Assembly: GCF_901709675.1 (NCBI RefSeq)
Contig: NC_051091.1
Location: 9,892,967-9,956,966, forward strand
DNA from: Syngnathus acus
Lineage: Eukaryota; Chordata; Actinopteri; Syngnathiformes; Syngnathidae
DNA length: 64,000 bases
Reading direction: 5' to 3'
Shown in pieces: positions 42,509 to 57,500 of this stretch; the stretch's first letter is position 1; each line of letters begins with the position of its first letter. The translations under genes and the position numbers were made by a program. A model generated the notes under the pieces. It worked only from the letters and a program-made list of their open reading frames with translations. It had not been told where the DNA came from and made no database searches.

Positions 42509-45500
42509 TCAGTAGCTTTTGTCCAAAGTATTTTGGCGGCCCCTTTCACCCTTTTGTCTACGTCCTATTTCTGGACCAACGTGATTCTCGTGAGGAACCC
42601 CGCAAATTCCTTCCCGGGGGAAAAGACAGTTTTGTCCAAGCATTTTATGAGCTGCTTCCAAGTGGTTGGTGGCTCTCTGGTAGTTGATGTTGATGCCGCG
42701 TTTAGGGCTGGAGCCGATCAGCAGGCAATCCGTGGGGCTGGCGTCGGAGATGTCACGCAGGTGTTCGTCGTCATCCGTGTCGGCGTCAATGTATTTACTG
42801 ATGGAAGAGTCGTGGAAGGTGAAGACTGCAGGAGCCAGGGTGGCGCTCTCCGGGGACTTTGGTGGCGTCCTGCTGCTGGCTGTGGTGTAGACAGAAACTT
42901 CAGGGCTCAACAGAGAGTGGTCGGCCAGGATGGAGCTGTCTGAGAATGGCGACGGTCCGGGATCCGTCTCATTCCGACAGCCTCCTTTGGAGAAAAGACT
43001 TTTGGAGGCTTTGCCAGAGAATAAGAATCTTCTTGCATTTTCTGAGCATGAGGGTTTAGGAACGGGGATGGGAGTCAACAGAGGTGCAGCGGTGCTTTGC
43101 TGGCCTGGTTTCGCCAAAGAGTGATGAGGAAAAGCTACAGCTGGATTATATGAGAACCGGTTGCTTTCACCATAGCAAAGGTCCATTGTTGTACTCTGAG
43201 GGAAGCGTGGATTCTCCTGAAAGTCTGTAGCACAACTGATGTAGCTGTCAAGACTGGACAAACTTTTCATGTCGCTCACCCCGTCTGTGGTTCCCAGCAC
43301 TGATTGACCATGACCCTGTATGGCTCCTAGCTCTATCTCGTCCCTTTGTTTTCCAACCCTGGAACCTTTAGCATTGAGGTTTGGTTGTGACTGGGTCTTG
43401 GCCATTTGGGTGTACATCTCCTCCAGCTTCTGAACATTTAAGTTTTGGGGGCTGCTGTTTCGGCCCTTGTTCGGAGAGTCCTGGACGTTGAAAGAACGAT
43501 TGGAGCTCGTTTCCGAAACGGCTCTCTTGGGAGTCCATTTCCAACGGCCCGGTGAGAGGTGGTTATCATGAGGTCTAGCATTCTTTTCCACCACCACATC
43601 CATCAGTTCTGCACTACGGGCAAAAGCCTCCTTCAAGTTCATGGAAACAATGCTACCATTTCTCTTTGCCCTCTCAAGGGCCTCTCTACGTTTAAGTGCT
43701 TTTTCCTGTCTCTTTTGCTCCTTGTAGAATTCTGAGAAGTTGTTTACAATAATGGGAATAGGGAGCGCTATTACCAGTACTCCTGCTATGCAGCATAAAC
43801 CTCCGACTATCTTACCAAGTAGAGTTTTCGGGTAGATGTCTCCATAGCCTACGGTGGTCATGGTTATAGTTGCCCACCAGAAAGAAGCTGGAATGCTTTT
43901 GAACTTTGTGTCCTCCTCATCCTTCTCGGCGAAGAACACAAGACTGGAGAAGATCATGATACCCATGGCAAGAAAAAGAATAAGTAGGCCCAGCTCATTG
44001 TAGCTTCTCCTCAGGGTGAAGCCCAGAGACTGAAGTCCTGTGGAATGACGGGCAAGCTTGAGAATGCGCAGGATTCGCATGATCCGGAATATCTGAACTA
44101 CACGACGGACGTTCTGAAACTGCAACACGCTCTTGTTAGATTCCGTCAAGAAGATGGTGACGTAGTACGGCAGGATGGCCAGTAGATCGATGACGTTCAA
44201 AGGACCCTTGAAGAACTTCCACTTGTTGGGAGAGGAAAGGAAGCGGAGCAGGTACTCCATGGTGAACCATGCAATGCACACCGCTTCCACGTGGGCCAAC
44301 TTGGGGTTGTCGGTGAAGTGGCCGTACTCATCTGTGTCCTGCAGTTCCGGTAGAGTGTTGAGAGACAAAGCGATGGTGGACAACACGATGAAGAGAATGG
44401 AGATGATAGCCAGGACCTGAAAGACAAATTGAAGTGGTTTGATTAACGAGCGATTCATCGAACGGTGAACAATTTTGAGTATTTTCGAGTGCGGGGAATG
44501 TTGCGTTTTCATCAGGGTTCTTTCAAGGTTGTCATTCAAAATTTACTTGAGGGGCAAAAAAATATTAACAAAACCGTTGACGAATATCTGGCGAATGTTT
44601 GCCGAACATTTCTGACCTTGAACTGACTCTACCGTAATTCACTGCCCGTCGGAAGCACTTGCGATTGTTCACCGCTCAGTGGGATAGTAGTTGACTACCT
44701 ATTAAGTGGACCATTGGGTGTGAATTAATGGACTGTGTGGCTCACTATTTCTGCCCTATTCTACCATGTTCTGTCCAGTCCCATTGTGTAATGGCCCTGC
44801 CACTTATTGTGTCGGAAAAATCCAACTCCTTTAAAATGTTTGATTTATTTTGTTTTCCGGCTAAAATAGGACAAACAATTTCAGTATAAATATATTTGAA
44901 TGCTATAACATCATTAATTTCCTCCACCGTGTCCTCTTTTGATCAAATCGCACCGATCAGGCATTGGTAAAAGAAATTGCAAGCGCATGAGGCAGGGCTT
45001 CCTTCTAAATTGTCTAGAGGAAATGAAGGCTGGGGTTGTGAAGAGGCTGATTGACAGCTCGGGCTTTGACGACAGCCTAATGATTTGTCCACTCCCACGA
45101 GCAAAAGGGGTTGCTGCCAAATGGCTAAAGAGGCAACCTTATCTACGACCAATCAGAGCAGGGGGAAACTGTTGCCATAGCATCGTGGCAGACAGGAATA
45201 ATGATCCTATCTGTTTATTTGCTCCTCTCTGTGCTCCTCTCTTCCTCCTTTGGAGGAAAATGTTTTAGGTATAAAATGTTGAGGAGTAATTGAGAACCAT
45301 AATTCATCCACAACTTTTTCCACTCTAAATATAACCTGTACGACTCAGTTGAGTTTGTTAAAAAAAAATCTTTTAGAGGGAAGATAATAAACATCTGAAA
45401 TTATGTCTTTGCACAAGTGCGCACACCCTCTTATAATTACAATTTGGCTGTGTTCAGAATGAATCTACCAACTCATGTTAAATGGGACTAAGAACACACC

Positions 45501-48500
45501 TGCCACCATTTGAAGTGTCTCTAATGATCCCAAATAAAGGTCATCTGTTCTAGTGGGCCTTTCCAGACATTTCTCCTGAGTCTGACTGATAGGCCTATTT
45601 GGAACAGTTTGTAATGTCCTCCACCGTGGATAAGGCCCCTGTTCCTGTTGGGGGGGAAATAGTCTCAAGAGAATGATGCTGCCACCATCATGCTTCACTC
45701 GACCTTAGTCAAGGTCGAGGGAATTATGGAACAGTAGTAGTAATCAGTGCTTGCACAAATACTTTGGGCTTCTGCTAGAAAGAAAGAAAAAAAGTCAGAG
45801 GAAAGCCTACTAGAACAAGTGAACTTTAATTAGGGTTAATCAGAAGCACGTTAAAGGTTTTCAAATGATTCAGCTTAATTTCTTAAAAATCACTAAACCT
45901 TGGGATATAAGCATGGGGTGTGTAGACTTTTTATATAACTATTAGTAACAACATAATGTCGAACCACATTTTGGAGCTGCTTTGACGCCTGCTTTAGAGT
46001 GTGCAAGTAAATGTGGCTAATTAAGCACCCTCAAAACATGATTTCCTGGCCCTTTCATTTTGCAAACATCAAGTGCTAATTTTTGGCTGTAAATTAGCCA
46101 TCGGCGGTATTGACCTTACAGGTGCTAATCGAATTCACCAAGATGCTGCGTGCAGCACATTTGTAATGAGCCAGAGAAAACATAGACTCGCGCTCCTAAC
46201 AAATACCTATTTTCAATCTGTGGGCAACTTTCACTATTAAAACAAATGGCTGAGGTAATAGGCTAGAGATGCTATAAAAAGGTCACTAATGAGGACACGG
46301 TGGCGCCGCTGTGTAAAATGATGGCTATGAAGTCAAGTCCTACTCGGAAATCCTGCACATTTCCCACTGGCCAGAGTCCCTGCGGTGACACGGCCTGCCT
46401 GTCGTTATCTTTGCACTCCCTCCTTCCTTCCTGGCAGCTTTATTGTGATTGGCCGCTAATTTCATCAAAGCATTGTGCTATAAATCAGCCCACTAAAAAG
46501 CCAAACACATGCATGTCAAGGAAACAGGGCTGAAGAGAGCAGCAGATAATATTGCAACCACATAAACCAAATTACTGACTATTTATAGTTTCCCTGATGG
46601 ACTGACGCTGGAAAAAGAAAGATGCTATAAATGGCTGTGTATTAGTATTTCATGTACTAAATTATATTCAACACTCTAATGTATTTTGGGTGGCTTTGGA
46701 AAAAAAAATGGAAAGCAGATATTTATATCCAGAGGAGACAGAGAGAGCAGACGGACAGGAAATCCCATTAGAGACCTGAATCATCACAGCACAGGGTCTC
46801 ATCTCATGTGGCTCACTAGACACAAAATTACCTTTTTAAGTAAAAGAAGGTGACAAGGTGACCCCAGGCTGCTCCATGAGACGTCCACGTGACGCAAAGG
46901 GGATTATTTGACTTACTTTGAAACCTTGTAAAGTCAATTCAGTGATTTGTTTCTAAATAAGGGATAATTGCTGTAAAGACAACTCATTTGTGGCAACATA
47001 GCTTAAAATGGTTTTCACCATTACAGTTTTCAAATTTAATTTTTTTGGTAAAACGGCTCTTCATGGCAAGAGCCCAGCGCAACTGCAACATGCAGTTATC
47101 TTGCTAACTTGTTTACTTTTACAGCAGGCTTACTAACACTCCTCTTTGCAGGGTGCCAAATTTACAAGCCTTTTTTTTTTTTTTCCAATTTACAGGGACA
47201 TTTTTGAAAGACTTTTTTTTTTCTCTTCAGTACACATGGTCTCATTATTTGCTGTGTTGATTTGTTTTCAATTTACAGGGACTTTTTTTCAAGACTTTTT
47301 CTTTTCAGTCCACATGGTCTCATTGTTATGTGTTATGTTGATTCGTTTGTGAACTCTCGCATATTTGGGGTCATGTACCCTTAAACGTCAATAGGAATCA
47401 GAACATTAATACTTAATTCTAACCCACAGGCCTTTTGGATCCCGTTGCCCTATTTTCAGCGCCATATGGCATACATGTGCTGAAATTAACATTTGACACG
47501 GCCCATGACACCCTCTTAAACAGGGTGGGGGTCAGTGTGAATAGTGGGGGTGTGGCGAAAGTGTGTTCTGCTCAGTGCAGAGATGCACCCTGGACTGGTT
47601 GCCGGTCACTGCACAAATAGAAAACAAACATTTCCATTTTGATTTACACCTATGGACCATTTACAGTCGTCAATTAACTGTGGGACACGTGCCAAACTAG
47701 CTAGTTCACCGTGGTGCCCCTTTCTGATTTAGCCTCTGATACAAAAATCAATTGTGGTTTTTTTTCCACAGATAATATCAAATAGTGTGTTGTCGGGGTT
47801 CCTTCATCTAACAGAGCTAACATTTGCATTCAACCGGCAAGCCAAACTCGGCTTTGAGAGTCTTTGCGCGTTTGGCTGAGAATGTTCTGCTAATATTTGC
47901 TGACTTCCTCTGGTTTGCTATTTGCTGGCAGCTTTAATGGCTTTATAGCTGGCTTTTTTCTTCAAGGCTGCTGTTCTGGGAGGACTGAGGATAGGAGTGT
48001 TCTCTCTGACACGAATAATTCCATTGTTTGAAGGGATTGAATGCACTGCTAGTTTGCTTTCAAATATTCCTGTTTCAATCATTCTGAATTGAGGTAGAAC
48101 ATTCTCTTCAGTTTCGATTTGTTTGCTTACCTTATTTAGCAATATTAGCAGGCCACATCATGAGATCCAGAGCAGTACATGAACAGACGGTAAAGATGGG
48201 GAATCTGATTACTGAATGAGTCATGGATTAAACAGAGATTTTGATTCTCAATTTTATACCCACACGATAGTAATTGAAGGCGATTGTGTTACATCTTTTT
48301 ATTGCTTCTCTGCTCCCTTTTTTCATTATCACCTAATAAGTTGAATTTCCTCAAAATGTGTTTTATACTTACCCAATAAGAAATGATATTGCTAACCTGT
48401 TATAAGACATTTTTGTAATACCGTTTTTTTCCGTGTATAATACGCAAAATTTAACTAATTTATTGTCCTAAAATCTGGGGTGCGCATTATACATGGGTAC

Positions 48501-48525
48501 AATTTTTTTTTTTTTTTTTTTAATT

Positions 48526-48564
<39 letters not shown>

Positions 48565-51500
48565 AAATCATGGTACTGGTACGAGTATTGATTTATGTAT
48601 TGTTCTCTTCTTGTCATGTTGTGAAAGAATGTGGGTTGAATAAATACCGAAAGAACAATAGTGTGTTTGTACTGTGCTCTGGTAATTTCGTCAAAGAAGG
48701 GATAATAGTCCTCTTCTCTTCTTGACTGACAATGAATGTGATAGTTTAATACAATCAGCAAATAACAAAATGCGTATTATAGGTAATATTTTATTTCACA
48801 ACACTTTGCCTTGTTCCTTTCGTCTCTGCTGTTCACTTCAAACACGCTCCATACGAACGCAATGCTCTCGTATCAAACGCTTGCTCGATCACCTGCTCGT
48901 TTGCTGTCACAATGTACCCTACACAAATCCGAAACATTTGTTGCGGCTCCGAGTCACGACGAGGGGCAAGTTTTGGTTTCCAAGGGTGTTTTTATTCCTC
49001 TTCAACGTCTCTCCCATACAGAGCCGCCTTTTTCACATGTCCGCACGTCACTTTCCTCTCTTTTCATCTGATCGCGGTGGTGCCTTTATGGGCAGTCGGA
49101 GAAATCAACGCCAACAAAAAAAATACATCCAGCCTAGTTAAGACCATACCAAAGACTATAAAAATGGGACCCATTGCCTCCCTGCGTGTGTGACGATCAT
49201 TGGGACTTTAAAAAAAAAAAAAAAAAAAAAATTAAAAAAAAAATTAAAAAAAATTGGGTGCGTATTATACATGGGTACAGGCTTTTTTCCAGCATCAACA
49301 TGCCATTGTTAGGGTGCGTATTATACATGGGGGCGTATTATACACGGAAAAAAACGGTAGCTTAGTATCCACAATTATTAGCCTCGGAAATGATTGCAGA
49401 TTTTTTTTTTTTGTGGCCTGCACTTGCACTTTTCAATGGTCTGGTTCCATCTAAAAAAAAATAATAATCCAAGGCCTCACCTTGTATTGCCAGCCAGGAA
49501 CATTGAAAAGTGAAATTTCTCCTTCCATTTGTAGGTTAACATAGTAAACAAACAAACATCACAACTAAAACAGTCATAGTCAGTGTAGAACATTTTTTGT
49601 TCTGCGGCCATGTAGGTTCGTGGTTCCTGCTCAACATTATTGAAATTCATAAGCACCAGTCCAGGGGGTATTGTGCCTGGCTAAAGAACATCTATCTCGC
49701 TCTGTGAATGCCAACTTTTGGATCCAAGCTGTTGCTGCATCATATTTTTCTTTTCTCTGATCGTGGTACCTCGTGCTAGCTTTTGCTCGCTCATGCGAGC
49801 TCATTTTAGCACCAAATGGAATTGCAAATGTGAAAAAAATTACAATCCAAAAAGTGAATAGAGATTGGATGAATGGACGTAGGCATTATATAATATCAAT
49901 TGTGATAAGAGAAGCTTTACAAGAAAATTAATGACTATAACCATACTATTACCATAAAAATATTAATACATACTAGTTTTATTTTTTTTATTTTTTTTAT
50001 TTATGGAGTAGATGATAGAAACACAAGGTCACAAAAATATTATCAGCTAAATTACAATTCCGAAACAACCTTTGGACCTTCCTTCCTCCGTACAGTAATT
50101 CATAAATAAAAATATTTCAAATCAACCAGGGTGTGCTACCCTTCTGACTTCATCCAAAAAGAAGCTCTTCTTCTTTTCCTACGTGTGTGTGAGCCACTGA
50201 CACAATTCTGGCTGCATCCCTCGAGTGAGTCCCAGCGCTCTGACTTTTCCTTATTAGTAAGCATCATGAGGAACACCGTGCTCCGTGTGGAATCTCCTGT
50301 TCCCGCTATTCGCACTGGAAGCAACTGATGTAGCTCGGAAAACACGCTGGGGCTACGAGCCAAACGCCGTGAACTTAAACTGCTGCGAGGCAGGCGGATC
50401 CATTTCCCCCAATCCCTCACCAACTCTCTCCCCCTTCATCTCCTTTCAGAGGCGAGGCCAAAGAGATGCCACGTAAACCCTCTGGCAGGCCAGGCTGGGT
50501 TATATATCGCCATGACAACACTCTTGAAGCTCGATAGGAGGCGGCTACGTGGACCCACCCGCCTGCAAGTCTGACACCGTCTTGCAGACGCTTCCTCCCC
50601 TGCTTCTCTTCTGCTCCTGATTTTCACCGTTTGTGACTCCACCCCATCTTTTAACTGTCTTACCTCTCACTTCCATCAATATTCCACATGGTGTGGCTGT
50701 CATTGTTTTAAGTGTCGCAGTTCACACCGTGCAAAGTCCATAAATGTCCCCATCTGTTATTTGATGTGCTGGCGGGCATCCTCGGCTGCAGATGTTTTCC
50801 CCGTACGCCGCGCCACACGTTCATAGCGCCGGCGCCGGTGATAAACAATGATAAAGTCGTAATGTGAGCGTTGAATAACAAAATAACTCACACCCCTGAT
50901 TCAGAATATAGAAGGGCTCTGCCTCTGAGCCTGTGAAAGAGATGGCGTTTCCATGGAGACGGGAGGAGGAGACTTGAGCAGCAGAAGCCAGTTTATCTTT
51001 GTCTAGCACGTCTTTTACTCCATAATTATGTACAGTAGTATCAAACATGTAGATTGAAAGCGGTGGCCTACGGGGCACATATCATCCTCAAGCCTACCGC
51101 TGCTTGTTTTGGTTTCTTTTAAAGATGGGCAGATCTTCCTGCACAAGTCTTGATATAGCATCAACATATAAAAAAAGCAAATACAAAGTTTGAAGCTGTT
51201 AGAACATCTTAAACAAAACTATTCTTACGTTTTAGGGCTTTAAGGCTTGCATTAAAGGTTTACAATTTCATGCTGATCCAATGAGGATTTCTTTAAGCCT
51301 TTAAGATGGTTTCCGCTCCACAGGTTAATAATTTTGGCTAGGAGTGTGTTAGCAGTACCGTAATTTTCGGACTATAAGTCGCACCGGAGTATAAGTCGCA
51401 CCAGCCATAAAATGCCCAAAAAAGTGAAAAAAAACATATATATGTATACAAGTCGCTCCTGAGTATAAGTCGCCCCCCCACCCAAACTATGAAAAAAACC

Positions 51501-54500
51501 GCGACTTATAGTCCGAAAATTACGGTATTTCCCATTTGTCCTTTGTGGAGGAGGAACCCTTTACTGGAGAGAACCAAATGTTGGTGCTTCTCTTCATAAA
51601 GGTAATAATCTTGCATTTAGATATATTGACTCCTTAAATTTGATTTCTTAGCTAGTTTTAATGCACTTTACTGTCACCCACAGGACTGGAGTGAAAGTTT
51701 CAAAGACGAGATGGGGAAAAATTCTGAACATTTTGGACGGTCAAGCTACAAGCTGGAAATAAACTTCAGGTATTTTGGTTGAATTTTTACAAATACATGC
51801 TGGACTATTTTACTATATTCAATACTACAGACAATAAACTATGCTAATGGTTTAATGAATAAATTCGAACAGTAATAATAATACATATAGCCTTTTAAAA
51901 GCAAAAAAAAAAACAGCCTTAGCCAAAATCTGCTCTCATTTTGTTTGTCCTTTTTCCTCACCTAGCCCCTTTGGTGCATTTTGAGGTCAAAAAAAAAAAA
52001 AACTTGCAGTCATCGTCCAAAAAGCTATTTTCAGTGGGGAACTCTCGACGAACTCGTATAGTGCTTGCATATACAAAAATATTGTGCAACCCCGTTTAAG
52101 TAAATGCAGCCAGGAAATCTATGCTTACACCATCCATCTCCTGAATGAATACCACTTCATTTCCTCTCCTCCTTTATTATTCATGAATATTAGATGAAGA
52201 AGAGAATCCAGACTCAGCATCTAAATTTAAAACTGGGCTGCTCCACGGTGGTCTCAAAAATAGAAACACAATATCGGGGAGGCAAACCGTAGGAGCACTC
52301 GCTGGGTGTTGTATATGTCTGACTTTTTGCCTTTGCATGGACGCTAAAGGCTAACACAAAATGAAAGGTGTCCTGGCTGGTCCACCAAAAAGTCGGTGAA
52401 CTGTGGTCTCCATGGCAATTAGACGTACGATTCAAATAATTCAAATTAATTTTAAATTAAATGATGACTACGTTTTGTTCTTTTAATCCAAAAAAAAAGC
52501 AGCATATTCTCCATAGACACAGCTGAGAGGAAATGCAGAAAAATATAATACTCCTAACCCTTTCGACACATACATTCGTGCACATGCACGTACAGACAGC
52601 CAACAATGACGCCTGAATAGGCAGCTTTAAGTGTCGGCGTCACACGGATGACAGTTGCCATGGCGACCCTGAACTTTTCAACACGTTACGAAAGCAGCCA
52701 AATAAAAGAGAGAAATGGTGAGGGAACAAAGGCATTGCAAAGGAGAATAAGCAAGATGTGCGTGCTACATTTTTTATTCACTCCCGACTGAGAATATTCC
52801 AGAAGTCTACCGCATGCTTGGCCCACATACTCAATCCAACTGTGTATTTGTTGAGCTCAAAGGTCAGGGGTTGGTCATGCTCAAGGGCTGTTGAGGACAT
52901 GGAGACAGATTGTATAATCACATGCATGCATGCGGGATTTCTCTTCTAAATATGATCTTTGTTGTGCTCCCGGATCTGTGTGAACAAAAGATGTGGCTTT
53001 CAATCTACAGGGGTTAGTCAAGCTCATTATGTCAAGCTTATTATGTCTTCTTATTTTAACAACTAATCATTCATGACAAAGAGAAGCAGGCATTTGGCAT
53101 TTTAAATAGCAATTTTAATTTACCCAACAAAGCCTGTGCCATTTTAGAAAACCCAGCTTGTACGGGTTTATGCACTTGAAGGCACCAAACATCATGTTCC
53201 ATAGACTAATGCTAATAATTGCTTCCTCACTAAATCATGAGATTTATGCGTGAATTATATAACATACAATGGGGGGAAAAAAGAGCAATTAGTATTCTTT
53301 GAGACGAGAGGCAGAACTACAAGTGTATATTGGAAAAATAAATGTCGTAATATTTATATTCAGTATTCTGCATGTATGCTTCAAATGATTTCAATCACAG
53401 TAAAACAGAATAATGCATGTTAACGGTAGTCATTTTAAATCACAGCCGTATACTTGGGTGAGCGTTTCAAAAATCTCCTTTCTGAAGTCTCCTTATTAGT
53501 TCTTATAAAATAGAATATGTTAGAATGATGATAAAAAAAATATTGGTTTATTTTTGTAGGCATGTTTTGGGGGGCTGGAACCAATTTCCATTCATTCCAA
53601 TGGTGAAAGAGGATTTACGATTTGAGTTGGACTTGAGTTGAATGGTTTGAGTAAGCGAGGTCACGAAAAGCAAACCGTAATTCAAGGCATTGAATTTCAA
53701 TTTGTAATAAACACCTTGGTAATACACATGTGAAAGAAATATAGTGGAACAATGCACTTGCCTAGAGTGGGTGGTTGCTAGCTTGCCAGACGCAATTATA
53801 GCCAGAATGATCCCTTTACATGCTTTTGACACATTTGTACTAGCATTGAATTGATGCGGCGCAGTGTAGAGTCCGGGTCATGTGCCCATCAAGGTGAGAG
53901 GCTTACCAGCTCGCCAGTTCAAGAGCTCTCCCCGCTTTCACAATCAGGCCTGGGCTTGATGAATGTTTCTCCCTCGCCTTCGTGGATTCTATTTCTGCCT
54001 GTGGCCTTGAGACTCTCCTCTCCTCAAAGTCATTAATTCACCTTTCCATCCCAAAGTGCCGAGTTGAGAGAAATGGGGCCTTGTCGTCGAACGGACGGAT
54101 CTGCCCGCGAGGCTTGGGAGTTGTGATTTATAAAAGCTTTTATTCCGAGCACACATCCACGCCAGTGTGAGGTTCAGTTTGTCAAAGTGAGGGCGACATG
54201 GCCTTTCTGCAGACGGGTGCCTTCAGGTCACTCCTATGTGTGAGTTTATTTTGTGGATTTTTAGTAGCGGAGAATATGTCTGAGGAGCTCACAATCATCA
54301 CAGATAATACAGCAATTGTGTGATAATCGATTAATCGGTGAATTGGTTGTCAATCAATGGCAGGAAATAAACGAATGAATAAATAAAAGAATGGAGCAGT
54401 CAAGTGTCACCTGGACATGCTGTTCTCAGACGAAGATGACAAATATCAACTTTCAAGCGCAGTCTCTGTGCACTGTGTCCCCGTGGATCCCTTCCAAATG

Positions 54501-57500
54501 AGTTCACAGACTCAAGTGCTTATTTGCTACTTCACTGACCAGTGTGCAGTGTTCGGCAGAGGGACTTAATATTGCTTTTGTCTCTGCAAGTACAGCTGGG
54601 CTAGTAAATTCAACTTATTTGCATTATAATAATAGGAGAAGGATTACTACACGCTTGGAAGGGGCCTTAAAGCTTACATAATCATTTTTCTATTGTATAG
54701 CTTTATAAACAGAATTAGTGTCTCGGCACTAATTCTGCAGAGTGAAAATAACACGAACGAAGGGGAGAAAATGATCACATGTGTTTTGGGGACTTAAGAT
54801 CATTCAGGCAGGAAGCATTATTTGGGATGGGCTGAAAAGAAGGATAATAATTTAACTTAATGAAATGTTACATGATTTTATCCGTATTGTAAATTTCTGT
54901 TATTCTTATGAAATCATATATTTGAATCAAATCTTATTTGAATTGATTGTATTTCAACTTTATTCACAATGTATATTTGTCATAACACAATAGTGTCACT
55001 GAGCAATGAAATTCTTACTTTGCTAGTTTCCCTCCACCTTTCCAAAGAATGTCAAATGATTTTAAAAAGAGCAAATTTAAATAAGATACTGAAGGAAAAC
55101 AATGTTCATTGTGAGGCTTTCCCTTGATAGCAGCCGCATTATTATTTCACAATGTGACTTGTGAAAGACTTGTTCGGCTCCAAAATCGCAATCCCACAAT
55201 GCATTTTAATATTAAGAAGAGGAAGGACACAAATGATTCATAACAACTTGCAAGATATTTTGGTACCCAAGCAAGTCTGGCTGCGGTTTTGCCCAAGTCT
55301 TGAATCCGTTTAATATTGTGAAGTTGAACCAGCTTGAGTCAGACGTTTCCTTTCTCACGTTTACAATCTGCAACTAGGCTTCTGTGTAGTCTCGATGCTT
55401 CTTGGCATTTTTATCATGTGTGTGTGTGAGTGCTCCACTACCGGCTTCCCCATTTGTGAGCCACATTGACGTTCTTTCGGATTTTGTCTCCCTGCTGCGC
55501 TCCAAATTGAATCAGCAGAGGAGCTGTCGAGCTGTCTGGTGACAATGTACAATTCATGGCCACCTCCAGTCCAACGAAGGCGCTACTTATTTTCATTTTA
55601 AGCATGTTTTCTGGAGATGTGTCGACATCTGCTCTACAAAACCAACGTTTCTGAAGCTTTTTCAAGAAATTAAATTTGGAAGGCAACAGTGGCCGTTTTA
55701 TTTTAATCACTAAATAATTCGTTAATAATTAGGCTACATTAATTATACAGGAGTTAAAAAGAAGTTATTTATTGTCACTACATTATAAAATGGATATGGA
55801 ATGGCAAAAACACATTTTGTAAAAGTGAGGATGAGTAGATCAAAGGATGATGGAGGTACAAATATTTATAGTTTTTTAAAATGGTTATTAATTCTAATTT
55901 AAATGAATTGTGAGGATGATGGCTGGATGGATGGACAGGCGGATGAGACGTCTAATTATTATTTTAACTCAACTACAAATGACTTGGCCCATGTGTCTGT
56001 TTTAAAAATCCAATTTAGCCCCAATGCACAAAGCTTCGCCCACCCGTGCTCTAACGCAATTGTGCAGTCGTGAATCGTAGCTAGGCTGCAAAGCCTGGTG
56101 AGCTCAGCTGACAAAAGCCTCAGCGATCCACTACAAAATGCATGACATGACTCTCACCAAAACTCACTAGACTTCGCTGCTGCAGACGCACATTAACAGC
56201 GGATGAGAATGTGAACATGTCAGGAGGCGAAACACTGTCAGACATTCCCCCGAGCCTCGGCTCTATTCTCCATATAGTTTCCAAACTGTATGATAAAGAC
56301 ATGTCAAGAAAACTACCCCCCTCAACTTAAATGGGAGCAAACACTATGGTAGTGCATGTACATATAAAAGAAAAAATATTTGAACAACCAAAAAAATTAA
56401 ATAATAGCCAATCTGGACAAGTACTGCAGTTCACTTCATTTTATTATATTTGTTTTATTGGGAGAAGTTCAGTTATTTTATTTGTCTTTATTTATGACAT
56501 TGTCATGACCTAGCTGTCAATTCCTAAGTAGCCCTGCTTTACAGTAAGCCGTTACTCATAAATGCGCCATTCAGACACATCCGCTGCATCAACAGTTTTA
56601 AAAGAGGAACTTCAACCAGCAGCCACAAAGTGTTTACTACGAAACTGAAGTCACACTAATCACCTTTAATGAGGTTTTGTGAGCCAGCCACTCATTCAAT
56701 GAAACTTCCGCATTCTCTTCTTATATAACGTTATGGATTGTTGACACTCACGCAGTGCCTACCACCTCACACAGGCGCAGGCACAGGCACACTCTTCATT
56801 AGGCACACCTGCACAACCTAATGGGATCCAATACAAGAGCACACATTAACTATTCTGCCTTTGCAAAGACAATAATACTCCAATTAACTGAGAGCTATTT
56901 GTTAGGTTATGGGGCATTACCTTTATGTTTTTAAATATCTGCTTTACTGGAGCTGAAGTAGAGACAGTCACAGTGCATTTCTGTCAAAAAACCCAAAACA
57001 AAACTTTTTGGCTGTCACGTGCCTTTGGCTGACAGGAAGCAAGATAAGGATGGATGCCATTGATTGGATAGACAAATCCTCAGTCTGTTCACATTATTGA
57101 ATACAGTGGAAAATAGTCATTCTTTTTTTAATCAGTTTTCCTCCCGTAATCATACAGTAGCGCAGTGCCGGCTAGTGTGTGCACTATGTAAATAAATGTA
57201 GGCGTGTGTTAGTGTGGCAATAAAATCGGTCAAAGGTTAAAGCCACAGCTCAATAGCTGGGTCGTTCCCTGTCCGTCAATCTATAACCTGAGCTGACCTG
57301 TTAATATACTCTTTTGAGCTAAGCTTATTTATTTTTGTTTGCTTAAAGCAGCACAGTTGCCTAGTGTTTAGCACATCTGGCTCACAGTGGAGAGGTCCTG
57401 GGTTTGAATCTCATCCGGGAGAGAAAATGGATGGTCGCGGTACATTTTGTGAACCATAGCTTAAAAAAAAAAAAAGGTATTTCCCATACCTACAACTGTG

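Noticed and set aside
42533-42943. 136-codon plus-strand frame opposite the kcnb1 C-terminal tail
   Set aside because: Antisense shadow of a strong coding exon, with no splice partners or family resemblance.
45365-45942. Possible active Tc1 transposase gene
   Set aside because: Only scattered pieces remain, in the wrong spacing and without a continuous frame.
48722-49141. 139-codon frame inside the 937-bp element
   Set aside because: No transposase motifs (no DDE/D pattern or helix-turn-helix that I can see), low-complexity edges, and overlapping frames of similar length. I consider it non-coding MITE interior.
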